Shown: positions 37,916 to 47,058, counted from the first letter of the stretch. The stretch: DNA of 59,500 nucleotides from an uncultured Blastocatellia bacterium (GCA_937934745.1 CALGZC010000020.1:1-59500), one strand, 5' to 3'. Notes: generated by a model not told the origin, from the sequence alone. Numbers and translations: made by a program.

Positions 37916-39148
37916 ATGCTCACCGCCCACTGGTTTGACTTGCTGCTGCTGCCGTTGCTGGGACGTGGGCTACTGCGTCTGTGGGAAGGACGGCAATTGC
38001 TCCGGTACGTGCAGCATTGTGTCGCAGCGCGGACCCAACCCAGGGCATACGCTCCGTTTGTGACGGTTATTGCGCCCTGCAAAGGTGACGAGGAAGGTCT
38101 CCGCCGTAGTTTACCGACGCTGACAGCGCTGGATTTTCCGCACTATGAGGTCATCTTCGTGGTCGAAAGTGAAACGGATACGGCCTGGCCGCGACTGACC
38201 GCCTGGGCACAACAGCACCCCGACCGGTTACGTGTGGTTGTCGCCGGACAGTCCACCGACAGCGGCCAGAAGGTTCACAACCTGCTGGCCGGCGTCCGTG
38301 CTGCGCGACCTGAGAGCGAAGTCCTGGCCTTTCTCGATTCCGACGTTGAAATCGCACCGGATTGGCTCAGAGAGCTGGTCGCTCCCCTCGGTGACGCGCA
38401 GGTTGGGGCCACCGGTGGCATGCGGTGGTACTCGCTCGCCGGTGCCGACTTGCCGAGTTTGTGGCGCGCCAACTGGAATACGGTGATTCTCACCAACCTC
38501 CATCCCACCGGCACAAGCTTCGTCTGGGGTGGCTCGATGGCACTGCGGCGCGCAACGTTTGAGCAACTGGGCCTGGCTGAGCGGTGGCGCGGGACGCTCA
38601 GCGACGACTACACGGTCAGCGCCGTCTTGCGAGAACACCGGCGGCGCATGGTGTTCGTCCCCACCTGCCTCGTCGTCTCGCCCGATGGCATCGGTTGGCG
38701 TGACCTGTGGGAGTTCACCACACGCCAGATCGTCATCACGCGCGTCTATCACCCTGGAATGTGGCGGGTCGCCCTGTTGTGGTACAGCTTTTTTACCGTT
38801 GTGACGCTCGGCATCGTTGCGGAGAGCATTGGGGATGGCCTCACAGGACGGTTTTCTACGGCCCAACTGGGAAGTGTGCTGCTTGTCCTGCTCGGTGCGC
38901 TCGACGATAACCTTTCCCTGAGCGCAGTGAAGACGGTGCTGGGTGCACGGCACATCGGCGACCGAGGCCGGCGGCTCCTGTTTTGTTTACTCCATATCCC
39001 AACAGCCATGTTGTACACTACTAATACAATTGTTGCACTGTTCCGCCGGGTTGTTGTTTGGCGCGGTGTAGCGTATCGGCTGGTCTCGGCACAACACACA
39101 CAGATTCTCGCGCGCAGGCCGCCGCTCGTCCCCACAAAACCGTCATAA
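37916..39148 (+). CDS. Family 2-like membrane glycosyltransferase (ceramide glucosyltransferase/HpnI type)
   Basis: 410 residues from the ATG at 37916; a GTG at 37913 directly precedes it. One N-terminal membrane segment leads to a GT-A domain: VTVIAPCKGDEEGLRRSLP, the metal-binding DSDVE, GGSMALRRATFEQLG, the base-like DDYTVSAVLREH, and the acceptor motif RQIVITRVYHP in the place of (Q/R)xxRW. Two or three membrane helices follow. The closest families are ceramide glucosyltransferase and HpnI of hopanoid synthesis. The acceptor lipid is not known; no hopanoid genes are nearby. Confidence 0.87.
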   Translation: MLTAHWFDLLLLPLLGRGLLRLWEGRQLLRYVQHCVAARTQPRAYAPFVTVIAPCKGDEEGLRRSLPTLTALDFPHYEVIFVVESETDTAWPRLTAWAQQHPDRLRVVVAGQSTDSGQKVHNLLAGVRAARPESEVLAFLDSDVEIAPDWLRELVAPLGDAQVGATGGMRWYSLAGADLPSLWRANWNTVILTNLHPTGTSFVWGGSMALRRATFEQLGLAERWRGTLSDDYTVSAVLREHRRRMVFVPTCLVVSPDGIGWRDLWEFTTRQIVITRVYHPGMWRVALLWYSFFTVVTLGIVAESIGDGLTGRFSTAQLGSVLLVLLGALDDNLSLSAVKTVLGARHIGDRGRRLLFCLLHIPTAMLYTTNTIVALFRRVVVWRGVAYRLVSAQHTQILARRPPLVPTKPS

Positions 39149-39161
39149 GAGGGGCTGCCGG

Positions 39162-39395
39162 GTGGCTTGCCGAACAACCTTGGTTGAAGGTTTAGACTAC
39201 TACATTGAAGCAGGGTGCTGTGTCTTCACGAGGCAGTTTTTACTGAAGCGCGGCTACTGCTGTGGGTGTGGCTGTCGCCACTGCCCATACCGCCGCGCCA
39301 CTGCACCGGCGGATGCAGGCCAAGTCGCCTTCGAGCGGGAAGCAGATACGGGTCCGGCTCCGGTACCGGTGCAGCCACCGGGTTATCCTCAGTAG
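39162..39395 (+). CDS. Cysteine-rich DUF5522 protein
   Basis: 77 residues, GTG start 13 bases after the glycosyltransferase stop. LDYYIEAGCCVFTRQFLLKR and GYCCGCGCRHCPY match the DUF5522 family, whose conserved cysteines suggest metal binding. The C-terminal half is Ala/Pro-rich and not conserved. Function unknown. It is probably the last gene of the kinase operon. Confidence 0.82.
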   Translation: MACRTTLVEGLDYYIEAGCCVFTRQFLLKRGYCCGCGCRHCPYRRATAPADAGQVAFEREADTGPAPVPVQPPGYPQ

Positions 39396-39508
39396 CGCGT
39401 GTTCCCTCGTATTGAAAACGGGCAGGGGACGCGCCACCAACGGCGAACCCCACGTAGGCGGTGGGACGGCAACCTTCGGCAAGCGCATCCGGCGATACTG
39501 CCCCTGCC

Positions 39509-40708
39509 CTAGCGGCGGCGGTAAAACGGTGGACGGCGGCGGTTTCGCGCTTCGGCTTCCTGTTGTTTGGCGCGGTGGTAGAGGGCTTCGATATCGGGGT
39601 GGAGCCGGCCGGGGTGGTTTTCTTCAAATAGTGGTTGCAGCCGGCCGTCTGGATGAATAAACCCTGTCCTGAGGGGAACGGGGCGTTCAGGATGTGCCAC
39701 GAGCCGACACTCAACACCCCGCGTCCAGGTCACCCATTCGGCCAACTCACGTGCGTTGCCGACCGTTGCTGAAAGCATCAGCAGGCGCGTTGAAGCGGGC
39801 GTGTAGATGATAGATTCCTCCCACACCACGCCACGGTTCTGGTCGCCAAGGTAGTGCACTTCATCGAACACGACCAGGTCAGGAGCGCCCATCACACCCG
39901 TGCGGGTCATCGCATCGTACAGTCCATTGCGGTAAATCTCGGTGGTCGCAATTTTGAGCGGTGCATCGGGGTTGATCCGTCGGTCGCCGGTGATGAGGCC
40001 AACGGCGTCGGGGCCGAACTTACGGCTAAACTCGCGGAACTTATCGTTGGAAAGGGCTTTGAGTGGCGAGGTGTACCAGGCCGTTCCGCCCCGTTCGAGC
40101 ACGCGCCGAATGGCCTGTTCGGCAATCCAGGTTTTGCCCGATCCGGTCGGTGCAGCAACCATGACATCTAACCCCTGTTCGGTCACAATATCTACAGCGA
40201 CCAACTGAAACGCATCTGGAAGAAACGGCTGGGGGTCGGGTGTCCCAATGCCTTCCAACAACTTCTTGAGTGCAGCGCGTCGGTGGCGCTCACCCTGAAA
40301 ATCGTGGTAATCAAGGTGCGGTCGTGGCCGACGGCGCTCAATGTCGCGTATTTCCTCAACAACCGTCGCCAACCCAATGGTCAGCAGACTGACCACCTGT
40401 TGCGCCGGAATGAGTTCGCCCGGTTCCAACGCTGCCGTGAGAAGCTGCAGCACACGCTCGCGTGCTTTTACATCTACCTCAGGGGTGGACTCCGCCAACC
40501 ACGCACGGACTTGTTCGACGGAAAGCCGGGCCACTTCATAGAGCCGCTGCGCCGTTGCCGTGTGGATCTGCGCTTGCTGTACCACTTGGTCAATTAACCG
40601 GGCCCGGTTGCCGGCAGGCCGGACGGACGTTCCTAAAACGCCCCGTAAGTGCAATGTATCAACGCTTTCGGCCAGGCAACGCAGTCGCTCTTCTGTCAGT
40701 TTGAGCAT
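39509..40708 (-). CDS. DEVH-box (Ski2-like) helicase with only the first RecA lobe
   Basis: 399 residues. After a 150-residue helical N-terminal part come motif I APTGSGKT (186-193), motif Ia TSPLKALSNDK, motif II DEVH (282-285) and motif III SAT (313-315). The gene then ends in a basic tail (RNRRRPPFYRRR). Motifs IV to VI of the second lobe are absent, and no frame downstream (minus strand, below 39509) encodes them. Full-length relatives run to about 700-900 residues. It could be a truncated gene that still makes a DNA- or RNA-binding ATPase, or one that needs a partner lobe. Codons show no stops within the frame. Confidence 0.88.
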   Translation of the reverse strand: MLKLTEERLRCLAESVDTLHLRGVLGTSVRPAGNRARLIDQVVQQAQIHTATAQRLYEVARLSVEQVRAWLAESTPEVDVKARERVLQLLTAALEPGELIPAQQVVSLLTIGLATVVEEIRDIERRRPRPHLDYHDFQGERHRRAALKKLLEGIGTPDPQPFLPDAFQLVAVDIVTEQGLDVMVAAPTGSGKTWIAEQAIRRVLERGGTAWYTSPLKALSNDKFREFSRKFGPDAVGLITGDRRINPDAPLKIATTEIYRNGLYDAMTRTGVMGAPDLVVFDEVHYLGDQNRGVVWEESIIYTPASTRLLMLSATVGNARELAEWVTWTRGVECRLVAHPERPVPLRTGFIHPDGRLQPLFEENHPGRLHPDIEALYHRAKQQEAEARNRRRPPFYRRR

Positions 40709-40878
40709 GATCTCCAGCTAAGCTGCCTTTTGGGGGATTGCGATGCCGGATGGTGATGAAGCACCATGCACTATGACCCAGGCAACGCCACACGTGCAAT
40801 GCACACCTAACGCACGCTAACCACCGTTTCCGCCGGGCAGGTACTGCCGACAAGACCCTTCGAGGAGATAACGCCACC

Positions 40879-41139
40879 ATGATGACCGTCTATTCAGTTT
40901 GGGCCGCAGGACTAGGCTTGGGCTTGGCGAGCTTGCTTGCCATCGGGCCGGTCAGTGCGGATGTCAAGTATCGCCTCTACTGCGCCAACGGCAAACTTGA
41001 AGTGGACACGCGCACACCGGAGCAGATGCAGCGGGCACGTGGGCAGGTCTGTTTGTTGGGCGAGTACGATACGCGCGCGCAGGCCGAAGCTGCCGCCGAC
41101 CGACGCGGTGGGAGTGGCGCGCCGTGTACCTGTCCGTGA
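40879..41139 (+). CDS. Small secreted protein
   Basis: 86 residues. GAGGAG stands about 12 bases before the ATG. A signal peptide (MMTVYSVWAAGLGLGLASLL, cleaved near VSA-D) leaves about 59 residues with four cysteines (YCANGK, GQVCLLGEY, and CTCP at the very end), probably forming disulfides in the periplasm. No family recognised. It is convergent with the next gene, 6 bases apart. Confidence 0.72.
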   Translation: MMTVYSVWAAGLGLGLASLLAIGPVSADVKYRLYCANGKLEVDTRTPEQMQRARGQVCLLGEYDTRAQAEAAADRRGGSGAPCTCP

Positions 41140-41145
41140 AGGTTG

Positions 41146-41919
41146 TCAGGGCGCAGGCAATCGTTGCCGCGCTTGTTCTGCCTCCGGTGTGTGGGGATAG
41201 GACTTGATAAGCCGCCGATAGGCAGCGCCGTCGTACCGATACTGCTTGTTTGCCGGGTCATAGCGGAACTTGATGCCCAGCCGGTTGTAGCGGTCAAGCG
41301 CCGGGTCGTTGTCAAAGTAGGCTGTTTCGTCGGCATTGCCGGAGGCCATTCGTTGCCGGACGCGCGGCGCGGCGCGACGCTGGATGACTTGCGCTTCTGC
41401 GGTGGCCGTTTCACCCAGCAGCAACAACGCTGCCGGCATCTGTGGCGACCGGCGAAACAGCGTCTCAAACAGCCGACATAACCGGAGCCGTTCGTAGCCG
41501 CCGGTTTCGGCCCGGGCTAGCCTTAATAAACGAAGGTCATCACCGCCCCGATCGGGGTGGACGACTGCCCGCCGGTCAAGCCAGCCGCGGGTGCGCCGTG
41601 TCACTGCCACAAACAGGTAGGTTCTTCCGTCCACAACCCGCGGCCGGCTCACGATGTACACCCGCCGCCCGACGCGCAGCCGCTGCTTGAGGTCGCCGTC
41701 AGGACGAGGCGTGACGCGCAGCGCGGCCAGGGCTGCATCGGCAACAAATGCCACCCGTGCGCCGGTTCGTGCAACCCACGTCGGACGTTCTTCGGGGCCG
41801 TCATCGGAGACGGCGGCTTCCTGCGCTCGGCCTGTACCGCCGCACAATGCCAACCAGGCGATCAGTACAAGCGACGCGATGAGGCGTCTGCTAAAGTCGC
41901 TCGGCAAAATCCAATTCAT
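41146..41919 (-). CDS. Secreted SH3-like protein of unknown function
   Basis: 257 residues with a signal peptide (SRRLIASLVLIAWLALCGG). Residues about 45-125 look like a bacterial SH3 fold (VAFVADAALAALRVTPRPDG, GRTYLFVAVTRRTRGWLDRR). The C-terminal half is helical and ends in a TPR-like piece (AAYRRLIKSYPHTPEAEQAR). Its start overlaps the threonine synthase stop (ATGA), so it is the last gene of a minus-strand operon. A cell-wall binding role is possible from the SH3 part only. Confidence 0.7.
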   Translation of the reverse strand: MNWILPSDFSRRLIASLVLIAWLALCGGTGRAQEAAVSDDGPEERPTWVARTGARVAFVADAALAALRVTPRPDGDLKQRLRVGRRVYIVSRPRVVDGRTYLFVAVTRRTRGWLDRRAVVHPDRGGDDLRLLRLARAETGGYERLRLCRLFETLFRRSPQMPAALLLLGETATAEAQVIQRRAAPRVRQRMASGNADETAYFDNDPALDRYNRLGIKFRYDPANKQYRYDGAAYRRLIKSYPHTPEAEQARQRLPAP

Positions 41920-43307
41920 GACGCCGTCAACGGTGGTGGCTCTGCTATGAGGTCAAGAATGACCCGCCGCAGAACATCGGCATCGGGTGGAACGCGGCGT
42001 GGCGCATTGGCGAAAGCCGAGGTTATCAGGCCCTCTGCACGCGTCAGGTGCATTTCGCGTTCGGCATCGGTAAACAGTTGACCAGTGTGGTACTGCACGG
42101 TGAAGTCCGGATCCTTGAGCGCGTTGCCGGTCAAAATGGCAACCACGTCCTCTTCAGGGTGGACGCAGCCTTCGGCAACCAGACGGCGGAGCCCGGCCAC
42201 GGTGGCGGCGCTGGCCGGCTCGCAGCCGATGCCATCCCGTCCAATCACAGCTTTGGCATCGGCAATCTCCTGGTCAGAAACTATCGTACAGGTACCGTGC
42301 GTCCAATCCAGTGCCCGGACGGCTTTCCACCACGACACCGGATTGCCGATTTGAATTGCCGTCGCAAGCGTCTTAGGTTCCGTTACCGGCCGTCCATTGC
42401 CCTGCCGCCCTGCCGCGTACCACTGTGCCAGCGGCGCGGCACCCTCTGCTTGAACGACGGTGAGCCGTGGCATCCGCGTGATGAGGCCTAAGTCGTAGAG
42501 TTCCTTGAAGCCTTTGCCGAGTGCTGAAACATTCCCCAGGTTGCCGCCGGGCACGACCACGCGGTCAGGAACACGCCACCGCCGTTGCTGCAACAACTCA
42601 AAGGCGATGGTTTTTTGGCCTTCCAATCGAAACGGATTGACCGAGTTGAGTAAATACAGCGGGGTTGTGCGGGCCATTTCGCGCACGAGCCGCATGGCGT
42701 CGTCGAAATTGCCGTCAATCTGAAGTGTCACCGCCCCGTAGTCGAGGCTCTGTGCCAGTTTGCCGTAGGCAATGCGTCCACCCGGAATAAACACCAAACC
42801 GTGCAGACCGGCGCGGGCAGCATAGGCCGCTAACGACGCCGATGTATTGCCCGTACTGGCACATGCGACGGCTTGGGCACCGACCCGCCGTGCCTGCGCC
42901 ACCCCGGTCGTCATGCCGTTGTCTTTAAACGAACCGGTCGGGTTCATCCCCTGATGCTTGACCGTTAACTGCTTGAGGCCCGTGTAGCGCGCACTGCGTG
43001 GGGCATCCCACAGAGGTGTGTTGCCTTCGCCCAGCGTGACGATCTGACAGGGGGACGTTGCAAAGGGGAGGAGTTCCCGGAAGCGCCACACACCGCTGAC
43101 GTCGTGCGGATGATATGACGCACGTCGCGCATCAAAGGTGGCAAACACGTTGTCCAGCTCGGCGCGCCGCCACTCATAGCACACATCTAGCAGACCACCG
43201 CAGCGTTCGCAGGTGTAGATACGCTCACCTGCGTCGTAGGTCGCCCGGCAGGTCGTCTCAATGCACTGAAGATACGCAACGGGGCGCGGAAAGGCGTTGG
43301 GGGACAT
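41916..43307 (-). CDS. thrC: Threonine synthase
   Basis: 463 residues. The PLP lysine is Lys128 in MNPTGSFKDNGMT. Other family blocks are TLGEGNTPL, CASTGNTSASLAAYAARAGL and the phosphate loop VPGGNLGNVSALGKG. The first 45 residues carry a zinc-ribbon-like set CIETTC and CERCGG, common in one ThrC group. It converts O-phosphohomoserine to threonine. It follows iscS by 19 bases and overlaps the SH3-like gene by 4. Confidence 0.94.
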   Translation of the reverse strand: MSPNAFPRPVAYLQCIETTCRATYDAGERIYTCERCGGLLDVCYEWRRAELDNVFATFDARRASYHPHDVSGVWRFRELLPFATSPCQIVTLGEGNTPLWDAPRSARYTGLKQLTVKHQGMNPTGSFKDNGMTTGVAQARRVGAQAVACASTGNTSASLAAYAARAGLHGLVFIPGGRIAYGKLAQSLDYGAVTLQIDGNFDDAMRLVREMARTTPLYLLNSVNPFRLEGQKTIAFELLQQRRWRVPDRVVVPGGNLGNVSALGKGFKELYDLGLITRMPRLTVVQAEGAAPLAQWYAAGRQGNGRPVTEPKTLATAIQIGNPVSWWKAVRALDWTHGTCTIVSDQEIADAKAVIGRDGIGCEPASAATVAGLRRLVAEGCVHPEEDVVAILTGNALKDPDFTVQYHTGQLFTDAEREMHLTRAEGLITSAFANAPRRVPPDADVLRRVILDLIAEPPPLTAS

Positions 43308-43326
43308 CGGATGTCAGGCCGCGCTT

Positions 43327-44496
43327 TCAGGCAGCAGCGCAGGTTTGGGCTAGGCGTTCCACTGTTTTCGGCAACACATCAACGACCCGCGCAATGTCGG
43401 CGGCCGTTGTTTCGCAACTCAAACTGATGCGAAGTGAGCCGCGCACCCGTTCAGGCGGCAACCCCATGGCGCGTAAAACGTGGCTTGGCTCGGTCGAACC
43501 AGACGAACAAGCCGAACCGGTTGACACGGCAATGCCGGCCAGATCAAGCGCAATGACCAGTCGGTTTGCGTCGTAGCCGTCGAAACCCAGGTTGCTGATG
43601 TGCGGCAGGCGTGGTGATGCACTGCCGTTCACAGCCAGACCTGGTATCCGGAGCTGAAGCTCGCGTTCGAGTTCATCACGCAACGTGCGGATGGTGACCA
43701 TTTGGTCAAGCCGTTCGGCAGCCAGTTGCGCGGCACACCCTAGGGCGACAATGTTGGCGACGGCTTCCGTTCCGGCGCGGCGGTCGCGTTCCTGGTGGCC
43801 GCCAAGCTGCTGCGCCGCGAGCCGGACATGCTTGGCAACGTAGAGCGCACCGATGCCCTTCGGAGCGTGGATTTTGTGGCCGGACAGCGACAGCAAGTCC
43901 ACCCGCAGTGTCTCAACGTTGACCGGGATTTTGCCCACTGCCTGGACAGCGTCCGTATGAAGAAAAATGACCTGCCCACGCCGGCGGCGTTCGGCAACTA
44001 GGGCACCGATGTCGGCAACCGGCTGGAGTGTGCCGACCTCATTGTTGGCAAGCATCACCGTAACAAGCAGGGTGTCGTCCGTGAGGGCAGCGGCAACGTC
44101 ATCCACGGTCACGCGCCCAGCTGCGCTGACCGGCAAGTACGTCACACGCACCCCATCGGACTCCAACGCCTGGCAGGGTGCCAGAACCGACGGGTGTTCA
44201 AAGGCACTTGTGATGATATGGCACGGGTTGCCGCGCCTGTAGGCACTGGCGATGCCCTGAATGGCAAGGTTGTTGGCCTCGGTTCCGCCGCTCAGGAAGG
44301 TTACTTCGGCAGGCGCGGCCCCGATGAGCGCTGCGACCTGCCGCCGCGCCCGTTCAACGGCGGCACGTGCACGCTGTCCGAAGACGTGAATGGACGAGGC
44401 GTTGCCGAACTGCTCGGTCAAATAGGGCAGCAAGGCGGCAGCGACCTCCGGCAGGACACGGGTTGTAGCCGCATTGTCAAGATAAATTGGCGACAT
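43327..44496 (-). CDS. iscS: Cysteine desulfurase (IscS/NifS)
   Basis: 389 residues. PLP lysine Lys208 in SLSGHKIHAPKGIG; catalytic Cys330 in STGSACSSGS, with a following CSSGS loop typical of IscS-like enzymes; FLSGGTEANNLA and HTDAVQAVGK complete the fold. It supplies sulfur for Fe-S clusters, tRNA thiolation and thiamine. No iscU or iscR is adjacent; the Nfu carrier and thiS-thiG are elsewhere in the window. It lies in an operon with thrC. Confidence 0.95.
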   Translation of the reverse strand: MSPIYLDNAATTRVLPEVAAALLPYLTEQFGNASSIHVFGQRARAAVERARRQVAALIGAAPAEVTFLSGGTEANNLAIQGIASAYRRGNPCHIITSAFEHPSVLAPCQALESDGVRVTYLPVSAAGRVTVDDVAAALTDDTLLVTVMLANNEVGTLQPVADIGALVAERRRRGQVIFLHTDAVQAVGKIPVNVETLRVDLLSLSGHKIHAPKGIGALYVAKHVRLAAQQLGGHQERDRRAGTEAVANIVALGCAAQLAAERLDQMVTIRTLRDELERELQLRIPGLAVNGSASPRLPHISNLGFDGYDANRLVIALDLAGIAVSTGSACSSGSTEPSHVLRAMGLPPERVRGSLRISLSCETTAADIARVVDVLPKTVERLAQTCAAA

Positions 44497-44544
44497 AAAC
44501 CGAGCCCTGAAGCAATTCCAATTCCATCAAGGTAGCGATCCAGA

Positions 44545-45249
44545 TTAGCCAGCGTAGCGCCGCAACGCTGTGTACAGGCGCGCGGCCTCCCTTGGACGTG
44601 GGAGCGTCCCTTCGACCACTTCGCGACTGGCAACGGCGCGACCGTACAGAACTTTGTTGGCCTCATCATCAACTTGCAACGTCGCACCTTCCAGTGAAAT
44701 CCCGGCAAACACGCCCTGCGAACGGGAGTAAGCTAAAATCTCAGCCTGCATCTGGATGTCGGTGCCGGCCTTAAGGTTACGCCCGACCGGGCCGGCTGCT
44801 ACGGAAGCATCCACCCCGAGCTGAAATTTGTTGGAAGCCAGTTTTTCAATACCACGGCGATTCATCACCAGTAAGATGATGTCGCTGCTTTGGCCACCAA
44901 CTTGCAAACCAAAGCTGCCACCGCCAAGCGTCACAAAACCCGGCGGCCCCCACTGCCGGTTCGGTTGCCGGACAACCATCAGCCCGCGTCCAAACTGTCC
45001 GCCGACAATGAGCGCCCCTTTCTTGAGGCCCGGAATGAAGACCAAACCGCCACATTGGCGCAACAGGCTTGGTGAAATCCCCTGGTCCGGCGCGCGCACA
45101 ATCTCCGTTAGAATCTGTGCCGACCGGTTGAGCCGTGCCTGTACCTTGCCGTCAAGTTTGATAACAGCCGCCTCAGCGGCTAACTGTCCGGTTACAAACG
45201 ACCCGCCAAGCAGCAGTCCGGCAGCGGTCGCACAAAGCCAATGACGCAT
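44545..45249 (-). CDS. Secreted SYLF-domain (Ysc84-like) lipid-binding protein
   Basis: 234 residues from the ATG at 45249, which has GGGAGG upstream; an earlier ATG at 45309 is not supported. A signal peptide (MRHWLCATAAGLLLGGSFVT) is followed by a SYLF domain over the rest: GLVFIPGLKKGALIVGGQFG, VTLGGGSFGLQVGGQSSDII, GRNLKAGTDIQMQAEILAYS. Related eukaryotic domains bind phosphoinositides; bacterial members are periplasmic and uncharacterised. It heads the iscS-thrC group, 48 bases upstream of iscS. Confidence 0.9.
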   Translation of the reverse strand: MRHWLCATAAGLLLGGSFVTGQLAAEAAVIKLDGKVQARLNRSAQILTEIVRAPDQGISPSLLRQCGGLVFIPGLKKGALIVGGQFGRGLMVVRQPNRQWGPPGFVTLGGGSFGLQVGGQSSDIILLVMNRRGIEKLASNKFQLGVDASVAAGPVGRNLKAGTDIQMQAEILAYSRSQGVFAGISLEGATLQVDDEANKVLYGRAVASREVVEGTLPRPREAARLYTALRRYAG

Positions 45250-45451
45250 TACCGAGTACCTCCCGTAAAGTGTGCGCCTCCAAACAGTGTCAAGTGGCGC
45301 CGAAAACATTCAATGACAGGGGCGAAAAAGGTGGTATGTACGGCGTGAGCAACAGTTCGCCCGATTGACAACCGTACCATGTTATCCAAGGCTTTTGTCT
45401 GATTCAATGTCACTGCGACCGGCTGCCACAAGCCATCTGAGGTAAACGCTT

Positions 45452-46000
45452 ATGACGACAACAGCGCCCGTCAAACGCAACTGGAAGCAGACCCTAGAGC
45501 GGTTCTTTATGTTGGACTTGCTCAAAGGTTTTGCACTGACGTTCAAATACACGAAAAAAGTGCTGACCGAACCACGCGGTACAGGCGGCAATCCCCTGCG
45601 CGGTGCCTACACGGAGTTTTACCCTGAGGAGCGTCCGAAGGTCAGCGAGCGGTTTCGCGGCGCGCCACGTTTGAACCTCGACCCGGCGACCGGCGACACG
45701 CTGTGCATTGCCTGCAATTTGTGTGCCCTGGCCTGTCCGGAAAACTGCATCAACGTCGGAGCCGTCAACCGCGTCGTGATGGAAGACGGCAAACCCAAGA
45801 AAAAGAAAGTTTTAGCAACGTATGTTTACGACACGTCACGCTGCATGTTCTGTGACCTCTGCGTCGAAGCCTGTCCGACTGACTGCATTGAGTTGACGCA
45901 GGAATTCGAGCTGGCGAGCTACAACCGGGCCGGTATGGTCTGGGATCGTGAACACCTTGAAAAGGGACGCGACATCGTCCGCTACGGTCGGCTCAACTAA
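45452..46000 (+). CDS. nuoI: NADH-quinone oxidoreductase subunit I
   Basis: 182 residues. Two [4Fe-4S] motifs: Cys85, 88, 91 and 95 with Cys99, and Cys131, 134, 137 and 141 with Cys145 (CMFCDLCVEACPTDC). The amphipathic N-terminus (LLKGFALTFKYTKKVLTEP) is typical of NuoI, which passes electrons inside complex I from the peripheral arm to quinone. TGAGGTAA lies before the ATG. No other nuo gene is in the window and a strong terminator follows, so it is a single-gene unit. Confidence 0.95.
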   Translation: MTTTAPVKRNWKQTLERFFMLDLLKGFALTFKYTKKVLTEPRGTGGNPLRGAYTEFYPEERPKVSERFRGAPRLNLDPATGDTLCIACNLCALACPENCINVGAVNRVVMEDGKPKKKKVLATYVYDTSRCMFCDLCVEACPTDCIELTQEFELASYNRAGMVWDREHLEKGRDIVRYGRLN

Positions 46001-46030
46001 GTTCTACCGATTGAATCTCCGATATGTTTC

Positions 46031-46066
46031 CTGGGATGCGCGCACGTGCATCCCAGCCTTGTTTTT
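46031..46066 (+). terminator. Rho-independent terminator after nuoI
   Basis: CTGGGATGC (46031-46039) pairs with GCATCCCAG (46048-46056) around an 8-base loop and is followed by CCTTGTTTTT. It lies 30 bases after the nuoI stop and before rapZ. Confidence 0.85.
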
Positions 46067-46102
46067 GGGGTTGCCGGTCGGCGCCGGGCAGCCTAGGCTG
46101 CC

Positions 46103-47023
46103 GTGTGGCATCAAACGATTGTGGCCAACGCCATGCCTCGCCGATCATCAGCTACGACACCACGCTTCGTCGTCATCACCGGTCTGAGCGGATCCGGGAA
46201 GCAATCCGCACTCAACACGCTGGAAGATCTGGGCTACTTCGGCGTAGACAACCTCCCTGTTGCTTTGCTGCCGACCTTTGCCGAGCTATGCCGGCGCTCA
46301 GAAGGCACCCTTGCACGGGCGGCCGTTGTTGTTGATGCCCGAGAGCCGGCCTTTGTTGCTGCTTTCCCCGCTGCCTATGCCCGCCTCCGGGAACTGGTCG
46401 GAGACGTCCGGTTACTCTTTTTCGAGGCAACAGATGAGGTCCTCATGCGCCGCTACAGCGAGACGCGCCGTCCCCACCCATTCGATGCCAGTAGTCGGCA
46501 AACGCGCGGCCTGCGGGCTGCCATTGCGGCCGAACGCGCAGTACTGGCCCCTATTCGGGAACTTGCCGACCGCGTCATGGATACGTCTAACCTGACCATC
46601 TATGACCTGCGACGACAGCTCGGCGCAGCGCTTGGCGAGGGCAAAGGTGGGCGGATGCGCGTCCTGCTCTTGAGCTTTGGCTTCAAGCATGGTGTGCCAA
46701 CCGAAGCCGACCTCATCCTTGATGTTCGTTTTCTTAAGAACCCGCACTATGTTCCTGAGCTGCGCCCACTGACCGGTCGGGATGAACCGGTTGTGACCTT
46801 TTTGTCGGCGGATGAAGAAGTCCAAGAAACACGAAAGCGGCTTGTGGAGTTGTTGACGTTTGTTATCCCACGTTACGCCCGCGACGGGCGCAGCTACCTC
46901 ACGATTGCTATCGGCTGTACCGGCGGCCGGCACCGCTCGGTGATGCTCGCCGAGGCGTTGGCGAAGGAAATCCGCAAACTCCACTTCGCCGTCCGTGTTC
47001 GCCATCGAGACATGGCCAAGTAG
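46103..47023 (+). CDS. rapZ: RNase adapter protein RapZ
   Basis: 306 residues; the start could be the ATG at 46133. The P-loop GLSGSGKQSA and the VDNLPVALLPTF block are diagnostic, and the C-terminal domain has TIAIGCTGGRHRSVMLAEAL. In E. coli RapZ senses GlcN6P and steers RNase E to small RNAs; in other bacteria it binds UDP-GlcNAc. It is often beside PTS genes; here it is alone, 27 kb from ptsI. Confidence 0.94.
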   Translation: MWHQTIVANAMPRRSSATTPRFVVITGLSGSGKQSALNTLEDLGYFGVDNLPVALLPTFAELCRRSEGTLARAAVVVDAREPAFVAAFPAAYARLRELVGDVRLLFFEATDEVLMRRYSETRRPHPFDASSRQTRGLRAAIAAERAVLAPIRELADRVMDTSNLTIYDLRRQLGAALGEGKGGRMRVLLLSFGFKHGVPTEADLILDVRFLKNPHYVPELRPLTGRDEPVVTFLSADEEVQETRKRLVELLTFVIPRYARDGRSYLTIAIGCTGGRHRSVMLAEALAKEIRKLHFAVRVRHRDMAK

Positions 47024-47058
47024 TGCGTGGGACGCAAGCTCGCGCTGGTACCTGAAGC

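Noticed and set aside
45365-45370. TTGACA as -35 box of a nuoI promoter
   Set aside because: No acceptable -10 element lies 16-18 bases downstream.
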